Notes: generated by a model not told the origin, from the letters alone. 7,516 nucleotides of DNA from Oscillospiraceae bacterium (GCA_003520555.1 DOUO01000172.1:3837-11352); one strand, 5' to 3'. Positions 1 through 5,731 are shown, numbered from the stretch's first letter. Program-made: numbers and translations.

Positions 1-639
1 ATGGAGCACGGCGGCGGTAATAACTCTACCTTTACAACCCACGTTGTAACTTCATCCGGTACGGATACATATTCCGCAATCGCGGCGGCTCTGGCTTCCC
101 TTAAGGGACCGAAGCACGGCGGCGCGAACGTTAAGGTCTACGAAATGTTTGAGGATATGAAGCAGGTTGTCCGCGACTGGAACGACGACGAGGAAATTGA
201 ACGTTATCTTGAGGCTCTGCTTGACCATAACGCTTTTGACAAAATGGGACTTATCTACGGTATGGGACACGCGGTTTATACAATTTCCGACCCGCGTCAA
301 AAGATTTTGAAGGGCGCCGTTAAAAAGCTTGCCGACGCGGAAGGCTTTAATAAGGAATTTGACCTTTACGCAAAGGTTGAAACCCTTGCTCCCGAGGTTA
401 TCGGCAGAAAGAGAAGGATTTACAAGGGCGTTGCTTCAAACGTTGACTTTTACAGCGGCTTGCTTTACAGCATGCTTGATATTCCGTGCGAGCTTTACAC
501 ACCGCTGTTTGCGACCGCGCGTATCGCCGGCTGGAGCGCGCACCGTCTTGAGGAGCTTATCAACGCCGGCAAGATTATCCGTCCTGCCTATATGAGCATC
601 TCAACCGAAAAGGAATACGTGGATTTGGATAAAAGATAA
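1..639 (+). CDS. gltA: Citrate synthase (Si-type citrate/2-methylcitrate synthase family), C-terminal part
   Basis: Cytoplasmic enzyme that condenses acetyl-CoA with oxaloacetate to citrate, supplying 2-oxoglutarate for glutamate synthesis. The first base lies inside the gene, so the ATG at position 1 is an internal Met (M-E-H-G-G-G-N). About 212 residues remain, roughly the C-terminal half of the usual 370-450. Family landmarks visible in order: His3 in EHGGGNNSTF (first catalytic His), His39 in GPKHGGAN (oxaloacetate-binding His), GMGHAVY with His90 followed by DPR, Asp149 in SNVDFYSG (catalytic Asp), and Arg174 in ATARIAGWSAH (substrate Arg). The C-terminal RPAYMS (Arg194) differs slightly from the RPRxxYxG seen in many bacterial enzymes. 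All key residues in the visible part are intact, so it should be active. A 2-methylcitrate synthase cannot be excluded from sequence alone. A hairpin follows the stop codon by 5 nt. Confidence 0.93.
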   Translation: MEHGGGNNSTFTTHVVTSSGTDTYSAIAAALASLKGPKHGGANVKVYEMFEDMKQVVRDWNDDEEIERYLEALLDHNAFDKMGLIYGMGHAVYTISDPRQKILKGAVKKLADAEGFNKEFDLYAKVETLAPEVIGRKRRIYKGVASNVDFYSGLLYSMLDIPCELYTPLFATARIAGWSAHRLEELINAGKIIRPAYMSISTEKEYVDLDKR

Positions 640-644
640 TTTCG

Positions 645-672
645 GAGGCTGATGAATCATCAGCCTCTTTCT
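645..672 (+). terminator. Hairpin after citrate synthase gene
   Basis: A perfect inverted repeat (arms 645-655 and 657-667, GAGGCTGATGA against TCATCAGCCTC, with only a few central bases free) starts 5 nt after the citrate synthase stop. It is followed by a short, impure T run (TTTCT). The stem is strong but the T tract is weak, so termination may be partial and some transcript could continue into the next gene, whose ribosome site begins only 8 nt past the stem. Confidence 0.75.
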
Positions 673-674
673 AT

Positions 675-680
675 GGGAAG
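675..680 (+). promoter_or_regulatory. Ribosome binding site for the DUF1275 gene
   Basis: GGGAAG sits 8 nt before ATG 689. It would be only 2 nt from the in-frame TTG at 683, so it favours 689 as the start. Confidence 0.6.
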
Positions 681-688
681 TTTTGGGT

Positions 689-1354
689 ATGACAATTGTA
701 AAAAGACAAATTGAGCTGCATCACGCCGTCAGCGCAATCGGCGGCTTTTGCGGCGGCTACACAATTTTTAATCACTGCGACATCTTCGCCAACGCTCAAA
801 CGGGCAACCTTATTAAGTTGGTGTGCAACGCCTGTTCGGGTCAGCTTGAAAGCGTCGGCTATATGATTTTGATGTTCTTCATTTACGCGGGCGGCAACGT
901 GTTTTACGCCGTAACGCGAAAATACTCAAAGCTGAGTATGAAGATTGTAAGCTTCATTGTTACCGCGGTGTGTATTTTTCTGACGGGCGTGCTGTCTTCC
1001 GCCGAAAACAATTTCATAGCCGTTTTTCCCATATTCTTCATGGCTCCCGTTCAGTGGAACGCCTTTAAAACCGCCGGCGGGAATTCAAGCGCCACAACAT
1101 TTTCATCAAACAATGTCCGTCAGGCGGTAATGCTGCTTACTAAATATTTTCTTGACAAGGACAAAAAGGCGCTCAAAAGCTCGCGCTTTTACTGGGCAAC
1201 CCTCTTGTGCTTCCACCTCGGAGTTGCTTTTTCCTGTCTGTTAAGCCTTGAGTTCGGCGTTCACAGCATTTGGTTTTGTTATATTTTGCTCGCGCTGACT
1301 GTGTTTTTGTATTGCCGTTATCAGTCCGCGAAAATTCACGCGTTTACACATTGA
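689..1354 (+). CDS. DUF1275 (YoaK-like) integral membrane protein
   Basis: A 221-residue hydrophobic protein of the DUF1275/YoaK family (Pfam PF06912). The family hallmark FANAQTGN is at residues 33-40, after the first hydrophobic segment. The second conserved block, QWNAFKTAGG...ATTFSSNNVR, is at about residues 122-144 and corresponds to the usual 'QNAAFR...TTYMTGNLR' element. About six membrane segments can be drawn, near residues 12-30, 53-76, 85-104, 108-126, 166-188 and 191-210. The length is normal for the family. I chose ATG 689 over the upstream in-frame TTG 683 because GGGAAG is correctly spaced only for ATG. The substrate and role of this family are not established; it is generally treated as a transporter-like membrane protein. 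No good promoter is visible in the 49-bp gap, so expression may come by read-through or from a promoter inside the upstream gene. Confidence 0.85.
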   Translation: MTIVKRQIELHHAVSAIGGFCGGYTIFNHCDIFANAQTGNLIKLVCNACSGQLESVGYMILMFFIYAGGNVFYAVTRKYSKLSMKIVSFIVTAVCIFLTGVLSSAENNFIAVFPIFFMAPVQWNAFKTAGGNSSATTFSSNNVRQAVMLLTKYFLDKDKKALKSSRFYWATLLCFHLGVAFSCLLSLEFGVHSIWFCYILLALTVFLYCRYQSAKIHAFTH

Positions 1355-1358
1355 TAAA

Positions 1359-1393
1359 ACGGGATTGGCTTTGCGCCAACCCCGTCTTTTATT
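1359..1393. terminator. Shared two-way terminator between convergent genes
   Basis: Arms 1359-1369 and 1375-1385 form an 11-bp stem with loop TTTGC. On the plus strand it is followed by CTTTTATTCTTT and has a single A-C mismatch. On the minus strand the same position becomes a G-U wobble, so the stem is fully paired, and it is followed by TTTTATC. It serves the DUF1275 gene from the left and the CpXC gene from the right. The minus-strand structure is the stronger one. Confidence 0.85.
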
Positions 1394-2087
1394 CTTTAAG
1401 TTTATTAAGCTTTTCAATTTGTCTTGCGCGTTTGTAGCGGTACAAAATATTTTCCGCCCACTCGCCGTCAATCTTAATAAAGCCTTTTAGCTTTCTGTCC
1501 TTAACCGCAAACCGCTCCACAATCTCCTTTGACTTGCCGTAAATTTCAAGCCTCGCGGTCTGAACATAAGGCTTGCGCTCCTCTCCGGTGAAATAGGTAA
1601 AGCCCATGGTGTTGCTTTCGCGGTCATACATCGACAAATGACCGTCAACAACCTCAATGCCGTCAAGCTTTTTTGAAACCGTTTGGCTTATTGCAACCTT
1701 GGTAAGCTCAACCGCCATATCGTCCAGTCCCGATTCAAATATGAAAATCTTTTCTTTAAAGGAGTTAAAATCGGGAACAATTCGCTTGCTGATACCGCGG
1801 ACGTTTGAATATTGCTCTTCAAGCTCCTTGTCGCAAAGCTGAAAGCGGTCAATCTTTGGAATAAGGTATATCATAAAGCGGTTTTTCATATCGTTGTAAA
1901 GAATCGGATACGTAAGTCTTGCGTTATAGCCGCACGAAGGGCAGTTCCATGAAAAAAGCGAACCGTCCAAAACCTTTTCCCTGAAATCCGGATTAACGGT
2001 CACGTTGACCGAAGTATAAATTTTCGCCTTGCCAAGCTCGCCGCACATAGGGCAAACAACGGCTTTATTAACATGATTTTCGGGCAT
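1389..2087 (-). CDS. CpXC-motif protein, putative zinc-ribbon domain
   Basis: A 232-residue protein with two Cys-Pro-x-Cys motifs near the N-terminus: C12-P-M-C15 and C49-P-S-C52, 33 residues apart. This is the defining pattern of the CpXC domain (Pfam PF14353), whose four cysteines are presumed to bind a metal, probably zinc. The remainder (about residues 60-232) is soluble and mixed alpha/beta with no motif I recognise. The C-terminus is basic and helical (YRYKRARQIEKLNKLKE). No signal peptide or membrane segment is seen, so it is likely cytoplasmic. The longest open frame begins at GTG 2096, but that GTG lies within the ribosome site, so ATG 2087 is the start. It is transcribed alone from a good promoter and ends in a terminator shared with the convergent DUF1275 gene. 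Its function is unknown; regulatory, nucleic-acid-binding or metal-related roles are only guesses. Confidence 0.85.
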   Translation of the reverse strand: MPENHVNKAVVCPMCGELGKAKIYTSVNVTVNPDFREKVLDGSLFSWNCPSCGYNARLTYPILYNDMKNRFMIYLIPKIDRFQLCDKELEEQYSNVRGISKRIVPDFNSFKEKIFIFESGLDDMAVELTKVAISQTVSKKLDGIEVVDGHLSMYDRESNTMGFTYFTGEERKPYVQTARLEIYGKSKEIVERFAVKDRKLKGFIKIDGEWAENILYRYKRARQIEKLNKLKE

Positions 2088-2093
2088 AGTTAA

Positions 2094-2102
2094 CACCTCT
2101 TT
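2094..2102 (-). promoter_or_regulatory. Ribosome binding site fixing the CpXC gene start
   Basis: Reads AAAGAGGTG on the minus strand, 6 nt before ATG 2087. Its last three bases are the GTG that would start the longer frame, which rules out the longer frame. Confidence 0.8.
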
Positions 2103-2108
2103 ACGCTA

Positions 2109-2137
2109 ATTATATCAATAAGTAAGAGTTTTAACAA
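2109..2137 (-). promoter_or_regulatory. Sigma-A promoter of the CpXC gene
   Basis: On the minus strand: -35 TTGTTA (2137-2132), a 17-bp spacer, and a perfect -10 TATAAT (2114-2109). The predicted start is near 2102, leaving a very short leader that begins at or near the ribosome site. Confidence 0.75.
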
Positions 2138-2138
2138 G

Positions 2139-2155
2139 CAATTTTTAAAAAATTG
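2139..2155. repeat. AT-rich palindrome centred between two divergent promoters
   Basis: Perfect 8-bp arms CAATTTTT (2139-2146) and AAAAATTG (2148-2155) around one central A. The palindrome starts 1 bp from the minus-strand -35 box and directly abuts the plus-strand -35 box. It could be a shared operator or an UP-element-like A/T tract. Low-complexity A and T runs make chance palindromes common, so the role is uncertain. Confidence 0.5.
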
Positions 2156-2184
2156 TTGATTTTATCTTCAATTTCTGTCATAAT
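2156..2184 (+). promoter_or_regulatory. Promoter of the coiled-coil protein gene
   Basis: -35 TTGATT (2156-2161), a 17-bp spacer and -10 CATAAT (2179-2184), each a fair match to sigma-A consensus. The predicted transcription start is near 2191. This coincides with the upstream in-frame ATG 2191 and supports the later start at 2227. Confidence 0.65.
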
Positions 2185-2212
2185 AATAACATGAATATTA
2201 AAAACACATTTA

Positions 2213-2219
2213 AAGAAGG
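2213..2219 (+). promoter_or_regulatory. Ribosome binding site fixing the coiled-coil gene start
   Basis: AAGAAGG lies 7 nt before ATG 2227. The upstream in-frame ATG 2191 has no such site and lies at the predicted transcription start. Confidence 0.75.
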
Positions 2220-2226
2220 TATTGAC

Positions 2227-2772
2227 ATGGGATTTTTAGACGCATTTAAAGATACGGCATGCACATTGGTTGACACAGTTTCCGCGGCGGCTCACAATTA
2301 TGTTGAGCGCAACAGAACCAAGGCAAAGCTCAACAGACTCAGAATGGTCATGAAAAACGAAAGCGAGCTTATGAACAGAGCTTATATTGCTCTCGGCAAG
2401 GAATATTATGAAATCAAGAAAACCGGCAGGGAAGAATCGACCGAACGCACTCAAAGTCTTTTCAAGGTTGTTGATAACAGCAAGGCGAAGCTTGCGCGCG
2501 CAAGGGACTGCTACCGCGACATTATTGAAAGCGAAAACGAGCTTTTGTACAACGCCACCGTTGAGACAAAGAATTATGAAGCCCGCGATGTTCAGGATAT
2601 TACCGTAGCCTGCTCAAACGAAAGCGATTACAAGTCAAGTCCTTTCCCGGCGGCAGAGGAAGCCCCGGCGCAGGAGGCCGAAACGGCTGATGCCCCGGCA
2701 CAGGAGCCCAAGGCGGCTGAAGCGGAGCCCAAGGCTGTTGAAACCGTGGCTGAGGAAGCGCCCGCAAAATAA
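2227..2772 (+). CDS. Unknown coiled-coil protein with acidic Ala/Pro/Glu tail
   Basis: I do not recognise a named family. The 181-residue product begins MGFLDAFKDT, followed by an amphipathic stretch. A charged, strongly helical region follows at about residues 24-115, with regularly spaced Leu/Ile/Ala (for example KLNRLRMVMKNESELMNRAY and later ELLYNATVETKNYEA), probably a coiled coil or helical hairpin. The segment ALGKEYYE (55-62) is the most motif-like part. From about residue 141 to the end the sequence is low-complexity, with repeated EAPAQE/AEPK-type units and about 10 Glu and 1 Asp against 3 Lys, so it is likely disordered and acidic. No signal peptide, membrane segment or cysteine motif is seen, so it is probably cytoplasmic. 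ATG 2227 is chosen for its ribosome site. It has its own promoter and a strong terminator and is monocistronic. A structural or membrane-/filament-associated role is possible but unsupported. Confidence 0.8.
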   Translation: MGFLDAFKDTACTLVDTVSAAAHNYVERNRTKAKLNRLRMVMKNESELMNRAYIALGKEYYEIKKTGREESTERTQSLFKVVDNSKAKLARARDCYRDIIESENELLYNATVETKNYEARDVQDITVACSNESDYKSSPFPAAEEAPAQEAETADAPAQEPKAAEAEPKAVETVAEEAPAK

Positions 2773-2810
2773 TGCTTCCGATGCCGATATAAGTTAATAA
2801 AAGATTTTTA

Positions 2811-2842
2811 CGCAGGGCAACTACACAGCCCTGCGTTTTTTT
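2811..2842 (+). terminator. Strong intrinsic terminator of the coiled-coil gene
   Basis: A perfect 8-bp GC-rich stem, CGCAGGGC (2811-2818) and GCCCTGCG (2828-2835), with a 9-nt loop and seven consecutive T at 2836-2842. It lies 38 nt after the stop codon. Confidence 0.93.
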
Positions 2843-2866
2843 GCAAAAATATGCGAAAAATGCGGC

Positions 2867-2899
2867 AAAAAAACAAAAAGGCCGAGCCTCGGCTCAGCC
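2867..2899 (-). terminator. Intrinsic terminator of the DUF6465 gene
   Basis: Read on the minus strand, 2899-2880 folds as GGCTGAGCC...GGCTCGGCC with a tiny loop and one G-U pair, followed by a long T-rich run (complement of 2867-2879: TTTTTGTTTTTTT). It lies 27 nt after the DUF6465 stop. With the terminator at 2811-2842 it insulates the convergent pair. Confidence 0.88.
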
Positions 2900-2926
2900 T
2901 GTATTGTTTGAAATTGTGTGAAAAAA

Positions 2927-3325
2927 TCAGCAGAAGAAAACGTCCATTTCTTTTTCTTCGCCGTCAGCAACAAAGTAAGCCTTGCTTTCTTCGGGCTTGA
3001 GGTAAACGGAAATTTCCTTAGCGTCCTTGCCGTAAGTAGCCTTAACGTCTTCGATAACCTTAGCGATAGATACCTGAACGCCGCCGTACTCTACGAAGAA
3101 ATCAACCTTAGCTTCTACAGGCTTAGCAGGAGCTGTTTTCTTGGGAGCGGCCTTCTTGGCAGGAGCCTTCTTGGCGGGAGCCTTCTTAGCGGGAGCCTTT
3201 TCTGCCTTAACTTCCTCAGCAGCCTTTGTTGTCTTAGCAGCCTTGGTTGCTGTCTTAGCAGCGGTCTTTGTTGTCTTTTTTGTTTCTTTTTCAGCTGTAG
3301 CAGCTGCCTTTTTTGTAGTTGCCAT
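2927..3325 (-). CDS. DUF6465 family protein with histone-H1-like Lys/Ala tail
   Basis: A 132-residue protein in two parts. Residues 1-72 are low-complexity Lys/Ala/Thr/Pro (about 21 Lys against 6 acidic residues), including three exact PAKKA repeats at about 45-59 and AAPKKTAPAKP after them. This resembles the C-terminal tail of eukaryotic histone H1 and of bacterial H1-like proteins. Residues 73-132 form a small folded domain whose segment VYLKPEESKAYFVADGE (107-123) matches what I recall of DUF6465, a small domain of unknown function common in Clostridia. The basic tail suggests binding to DNA, RNA or another polyanion, but this is inference. ATG 3325 follows AAGAAGGA by 7 nt. A perfect-consensus promoter predicts high expression. 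The product ends in DVFFC, with the only cysteine as the last residue. No signal peptide or membrane segment is seen. Confidence 0.85.
   Translation of the reverse strand: MATTKKAAATAEKETKKTTKTAAKTATKAAKTTKAAEEVKAEKAPAKKAPAKKAPAKKAAPKKTAPAKPVEAKVDFFVEYGGVQVSIAKVIEDVKATYGKDAKEISVYLKPEESKAYFVADGEEKEMDVFFC
3150..3194 (-). repeat. Three tandem 15-bp units encoding PAKKA
   Basis: Three adjacent 15-bp copies (3150-3164, 3165-3179, 3180-3194), plus-strand form GCCTTCTTGGCGGGA, each differing from its neighbour at a single position. They encode PAKKA PAKKA PAKKA in the basic tail. The unit length keeps the frame, so copy number could change by slippage without breaking the gene. Confidence 0.85.
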
Positions 3326-3384
3326 TGTAAGTTCCTTCTTTCAGTGTATTATACTTATTAATTATTGTTTTTGCCTGTGATGTT

Positions 3385-3413
3385 ATTATACAATTACGGA
3401 AAATATTTGTCAA
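3385..3413 (-). promoter_or_regulatory. Perfect-consensus sigma-A promoter of the DUF6465 gene
   Basis: On the minus strand: TTGACA (3413-3408), exactly 17 bp, then TATAAT (3390-3385), matching consensus at all 12 positions. The predicted start is near 3378, giving a leader of about 53 nt. Such a promoter predicts strong constitutive transcription. Confidence 0.92.
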
Positions 3414-3544
3414 TAAATACAAATTATTTTTGGCGGTTAATACATATTTTAAAAAAATTAATTTTTCTGTTGGTTACTTTTAACAATAAAATAAGCTATA
3501 TTTTGTAGATAATATGGTCTTGACAAGCTTTTTAGCCATTCCGA

Positions 3545-3573
3545 TTGAATAAAAATCCCGTTTATGTTATACT
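3545..3573 (+). promoter_or_regulatory. Promoter of the transporter-WYL operon
   Basis: -35 TTGAAT (3545-3550), a 17-bp spacer and -10 TATACT (3568-3573). The predicted start near 3580 lies downstream of the ATG at 3564, which excludes that ATG as translation start. A TTGACA at 3520-3525 has no -10 at normal spacing (only a poor TTGAAT at 19 bp) and is less likely to be used. Confidence 0.7.
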
Positions 3574-3590
3574 TAAAAGGTCGCATAAAC
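3560..3590. promoter_or_regulatory. Inverted repeat around the -10 box, candidate operator
   Basis: Perfect 7-bp arms GTTTATG (3560-3566) and CATAAAC (3584-3590), with 17 bp between them that hold the -10 box and predicted start. The left arm is upstream of the start, so it is not transcribed from this promoter and the repeat would act as DNA, not as an RNA hairpin. It is a plausible site for the operon's own WYL regulator (inference). Confidence 0.5.
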
Positions 3591-3599
3591 TCTGAGAAA

Positions 3600-3606
3600 A
3601 AAGGAG
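3600..3606 (+). promoter_or_regulatory. Ribosome binding site supporting a GTG start
   Basis: AAAGGAG lies 8 nt before GTG 3615. No ribosome site precedes the ATG at 3564, so the transporter is assigned the GTG start. Confidence 0.8.
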
Positions 3607-3614
3607 ACAGCTCT

Positions 3615-4550
3615 GTGTTTTTAAACAACCTTTTGACAATTGCCGGACAGGTTCTGGTTCTTTTTATTTTAATATCGGTGGGCTTCATCTGCGGCAAAAC
3701 CGGAATTATTACCGAACACGCCTCGAAAAAAATGACCGACATAGTTTTGTATGTCGTCACTCCGTGCGTAATGATTGCCGCGTTCCAACGTGAATTTTCT
3801 CTTGAGCTTCTGGGCAAGGTGCTTATTGCGGCGCTTGCCGCCGCGGCAATAATGACCGTTTCAATTTTTATCGCAAGGTTTGCCGTCCGCGACAAAAACG
3901 TCGCGCGCAGAAAGGTTTTGCAGTTTTCGGTTATTTTTTCAAACTGCGGCTTTATGTCGCTTCCGCTCCAAAAGGCTCTGCTCGGTGATGAAGGCTGGTT
4001 TTACGGCTCAATCTTCGTCGCGGTGTTCAATGTTTTTTGCTGGACATACGGTTTGGTTGACATGAGCGGCGACAAAAAACAGCTTTCAATCAAAAAGCTC
4101 GCGCTTAATCCCGGCATTATCGGCGTGGTTGCCGCAATTATCCTCTTTGTCTGCCGCGTCACCCTGCCCGTTGTAATTATAGAGCCCGTTACCCACCTTG
4201 CAAATCTTAACACTCCGCTTCCCATGCTGATCATAGGCTTTTATCTTTCGCGCGCCGACTTCAAAAAGGCTTTTACCGACAAAGGCGCTTACCTTGCAAT
4301 GCTGTTAAGGCTTGCGGTTATTCCCATTGCCGTAATTTTCGCAATGGTGCTGCTGAAAACGGACGCGAAGATGACGGTAGCCTTTGCCGTTGCCTGCTCG
4401 GCCCCCACCGCGGCAACAACCACAATGTTTTCCGCGAAATTCGACCGTGACGTTGAGCTCAGCGTCAGCGTTGTAACCGCGTCAACCGTCCTGTCAATTA
4501 TTACTATGCCGCTTGTTGTGTCGCTTGCGTACTCATTGGCGGGCATTTAG
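3615..4550 (+). CDS. AEC family transporter (auxin efflux carrier/membrane transport protein family)
   Basis: A 311-residue, very hydrophobic protein of the AEC family (Pfam Mem_trans, PF03547), a normal length. Bacterial members move small organic acids such as malate or malonate, or other small anions; the substrate here cannot be read from sequence. About ten membrane segments can be drawn, near residues 7-26, 41-59, 68-88, 103-121, 127-146, 166-186, 196-211, 226-247, 253-272 and 286-307. Family-typical features are the FSNCGFMSLPL segment (108-118; usually N-x-GF-x-x-x-P), LNPGIIGVV (164-172), and the short polar loop between the two five-helix halves (about 150-163). Translation begins at GTG 3615 after a well-spaced AAAGGAG. 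The next gene, a WYL regulator, starts 16 bp after the stop with no terminator between, so the two are probably co-transcribed. Confidence 0.9.
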   Translation: MFLNNLLTIAGQVLVLFILISVGFICGKTGIITEHASKKMTDIVLYVVTPCVMIAAFQREFSLELLGKVLIAALAAAAIMTVSIFIARFAVRDKNVARRKVLQFSVIFSNCGFMSLPLQKALLGDEGWFYGSIFVAVFNVFCWTYGLVDMSGDKKQLSIKKLALNPGIIGVVAAIILFVCRVTLPVVIIEPVTHLANLNTPLPMLIIGFYLSRADFKKAFTDKGAYLAMLLRLAVIPIAVIFAMVLLKTDAKMTVAFAVACSAPTAATTTMFSAKFDRDVELSVSVVTASTVLSIITMPLVVSLAYSLAGI

Positions 4551-4566
4551 TCAGTAAGGTGATATT

Positions 4567-5574
4567 ATGTCAAAAAGTTCAATGCAAAAGCAAAAGCTTC
4601 TTTATTTACAAAAGATTTTGCTTGAAAAAACCGACGAAAACAACGCGCTCACCCTTACGGAAATCAAGGATGAGCTTGCGCGGTACGGAATAAAAACGGA
4701 ACGCAAAAGCCTGTATGACGACATGGAAATTTTGCAGTCCTTCGGGCTTGATATCTGTCGTGTCCGCACCAGCACGGTTCGTTACTTCATAGGCAGCCGC
4801 AACTTTGAGGTTGCCGAGCTAAAGCTGCTTGTTGACGCAATTCAAAGCTCAAAATTTATAACCCACTCAAAAAGCCTTAAGCTGATAGGCAAGCTTGAGG
4901 GGCTTGTCAGCGAAAACCAGGGCAAGGAGCTCAACCGCGAGGTTTATGTCACCAACCGTGTAAAAACATTCAACGAGCAGATTTACTACAACGTCGATTT
5001 CCTTCACAACGCAATTTCTCAAAATAAAAAAGTTGCCTTCAAGTACACCGAATGGCGTGTAAATTTCGGTTCACAGCAAAAAATAGTCCGCGCTCCGCGC
5101 AAAAACGGCGAGGACTATGAGGTTTCGCCGTGGGCGCTTTGCTGGGACGACGAAAACTACTACCTTGTAGCTTACGATTCCGAAGCGGGAATAATCAAGC
5201 ATTACCGCGTTGACAAAATGGAAAAAATCAGGCTTCTTACCCAAAACCGCGACGGCGCGGAATTGTTTGAGGAGTTCAATCTTGCGCGTTACGCCAAAAG
5301 CGTGTTTTCGATGTTCGGCGGTGAAGAATGTAACGTGAAGCTGTCGGTTGACAATAATCTTGTGGGTGTAATTGTAGACCGGTTCGGCGCGGATACCTAC
5401 ATCGTGCGCGAAAGCGAAAAAACCTTCAGCGTCAACGTGCGCGTTGCGCTCAGCCCCCAGTTTTACGCCTGGATTTTCGGTTTGGGCAACGGCGTGCGTA
5501 TATTAACGCCAAAAAGGGCGGTTGATGAGTTCAAGGACAAAATTAAGGAACTGTCTGCTTACTATAATAGTTAA
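4567..5574 (+). CDS. WYL-domain transcriptional regulator
   Basis: A 335-residue cytoplasmic regulator. An N-terminal winged helix-turn-helix (about residues 8-75) includes the recognition region KTERKSLYDDMEILQSFG, typical of the HTH_11-type heads of this family. The WYL domain spans about 140-225: EVSPWALCWDDENYYLVAYD carries YYL (198-200) at the W-Y-L position, and HYRVDKM (212-218) supplies the conserved Arg214 and Asp216. The C-terminal WCX-like part (about 255-331) includes VIVDRFG and ends in RAVDEFKDKIKEL. WYL proteins are thought to sense small ligands or nucleic acids; the ligand here is unknown. ATG 4567 is preceded by AAGGTGA. It lies 16 bp after the AEC transporter and is probably co-transcribed, which suggests it controls that transporter and itself. 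No terminator hairpin is evident after its stop. Confidence 0.92.
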   Translation: MSKSSMQKQKLLYLQKILLEKTDENNALTLTEIKDELARYGIKTERKSLYDDMEILQSFGLDICRVRTSTVRYFIGSRNFEVAELKLLVDAIQSSKFITHSKSLKLIGKLEGLVSENQGKELNREVYVTNRVKTFNEQIYYNVDFLHNAISQNKKVAFKYTEWRVNFGSQQKIVRAPRKNGEDYEVSPWALCWDDENYYLVAYDSEAGIIKHYRVDKMEKIRLLTQNRDGAELFEEFNLARYAKSVFSMFGGEECNVKLSVDNNLVGVIVDRFGADTYIVRESEKTFSVNVRVALSPQFYAWIFGLGNGVRILTPKRAVDEFKDKIKELSAYYNS

Positions 5575-5618
5575 ATAAAATTCTTTTAACAACATTACAT
5601 TTTCAAAACAATAAATCA

Positions 5619-5647
5619 TTGACAAAAGTAGGATAAAATGATATAAT
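5619..5647 (+). promoter_or_regulatory. Perfect-consensus promoter of the AraC-family gene
   Basis: TTGACA (5619-5624), a 17-bp spacer and TATAAT (5642-5647), matching sigma-A consensus at every position. The predicted start is near 5654, with a leader of about 92 nt. Such strength is unusual for a regulator gene unless it is repressed. Confidence 0.92.
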
Positions 5648-5659
5648 GAAATAAATAAA

Positions 5660-5676
5660 CGTTTGCGGGCGTTTGC
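5660..5676. promoter_or_regulatory. CGTTTGC direct repeat at 10-bp pitch, candidate operator
   Basis: CGTTTGC occurs at 5660-5666 and again at 5670-5676, so the two copies lie on the same DNA face, just downstream of the predicted start (about +7 to +23). AraC-type proteins place two helix-turn-helices in successive major grooves, so this fits an autorepression site. That reading is inference from geometry. Confidence 0.5.
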
Positions 5677-5731
5677 TCATTTCCGGCGCGTCTATGCTCC
5701 CGAAAAAGTATAAAACCGTAAAATTACAGCA

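Noticed and set aside
1..3. ATG at the first base as the true start of citrate synthase
   Set aside because: It precedes the first catalytic His by two residues; the whole large N-terminal part of the enzyme would be missing. It is an internal Met at the window edge.
2918..3361. Open frames on the plus strand rich in Leu/Ser/Cys or Ala/Phe across this stretch
   Set aside because: They are antisense to the Lys/Ala-rich DUF6465 gene; the repeats AAG/GCT-GCC on the other strand give artificial low-complexity frames. No ribosome site fits.
3453..3466. Palindrome AAAAATTAATTTTT between the DUF6465 and transporter promoters
   Set aside because: Made only of A and T runs in AT-rich DNA, not placed against either promoter; chance is the simplest explanation.
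3458..3895. A 145-codon minus-strand frame overlapping the transporter start
   Set aside because: It is antisense to a well-supported AEC transporter and its promoter, and has no recognisable domain.
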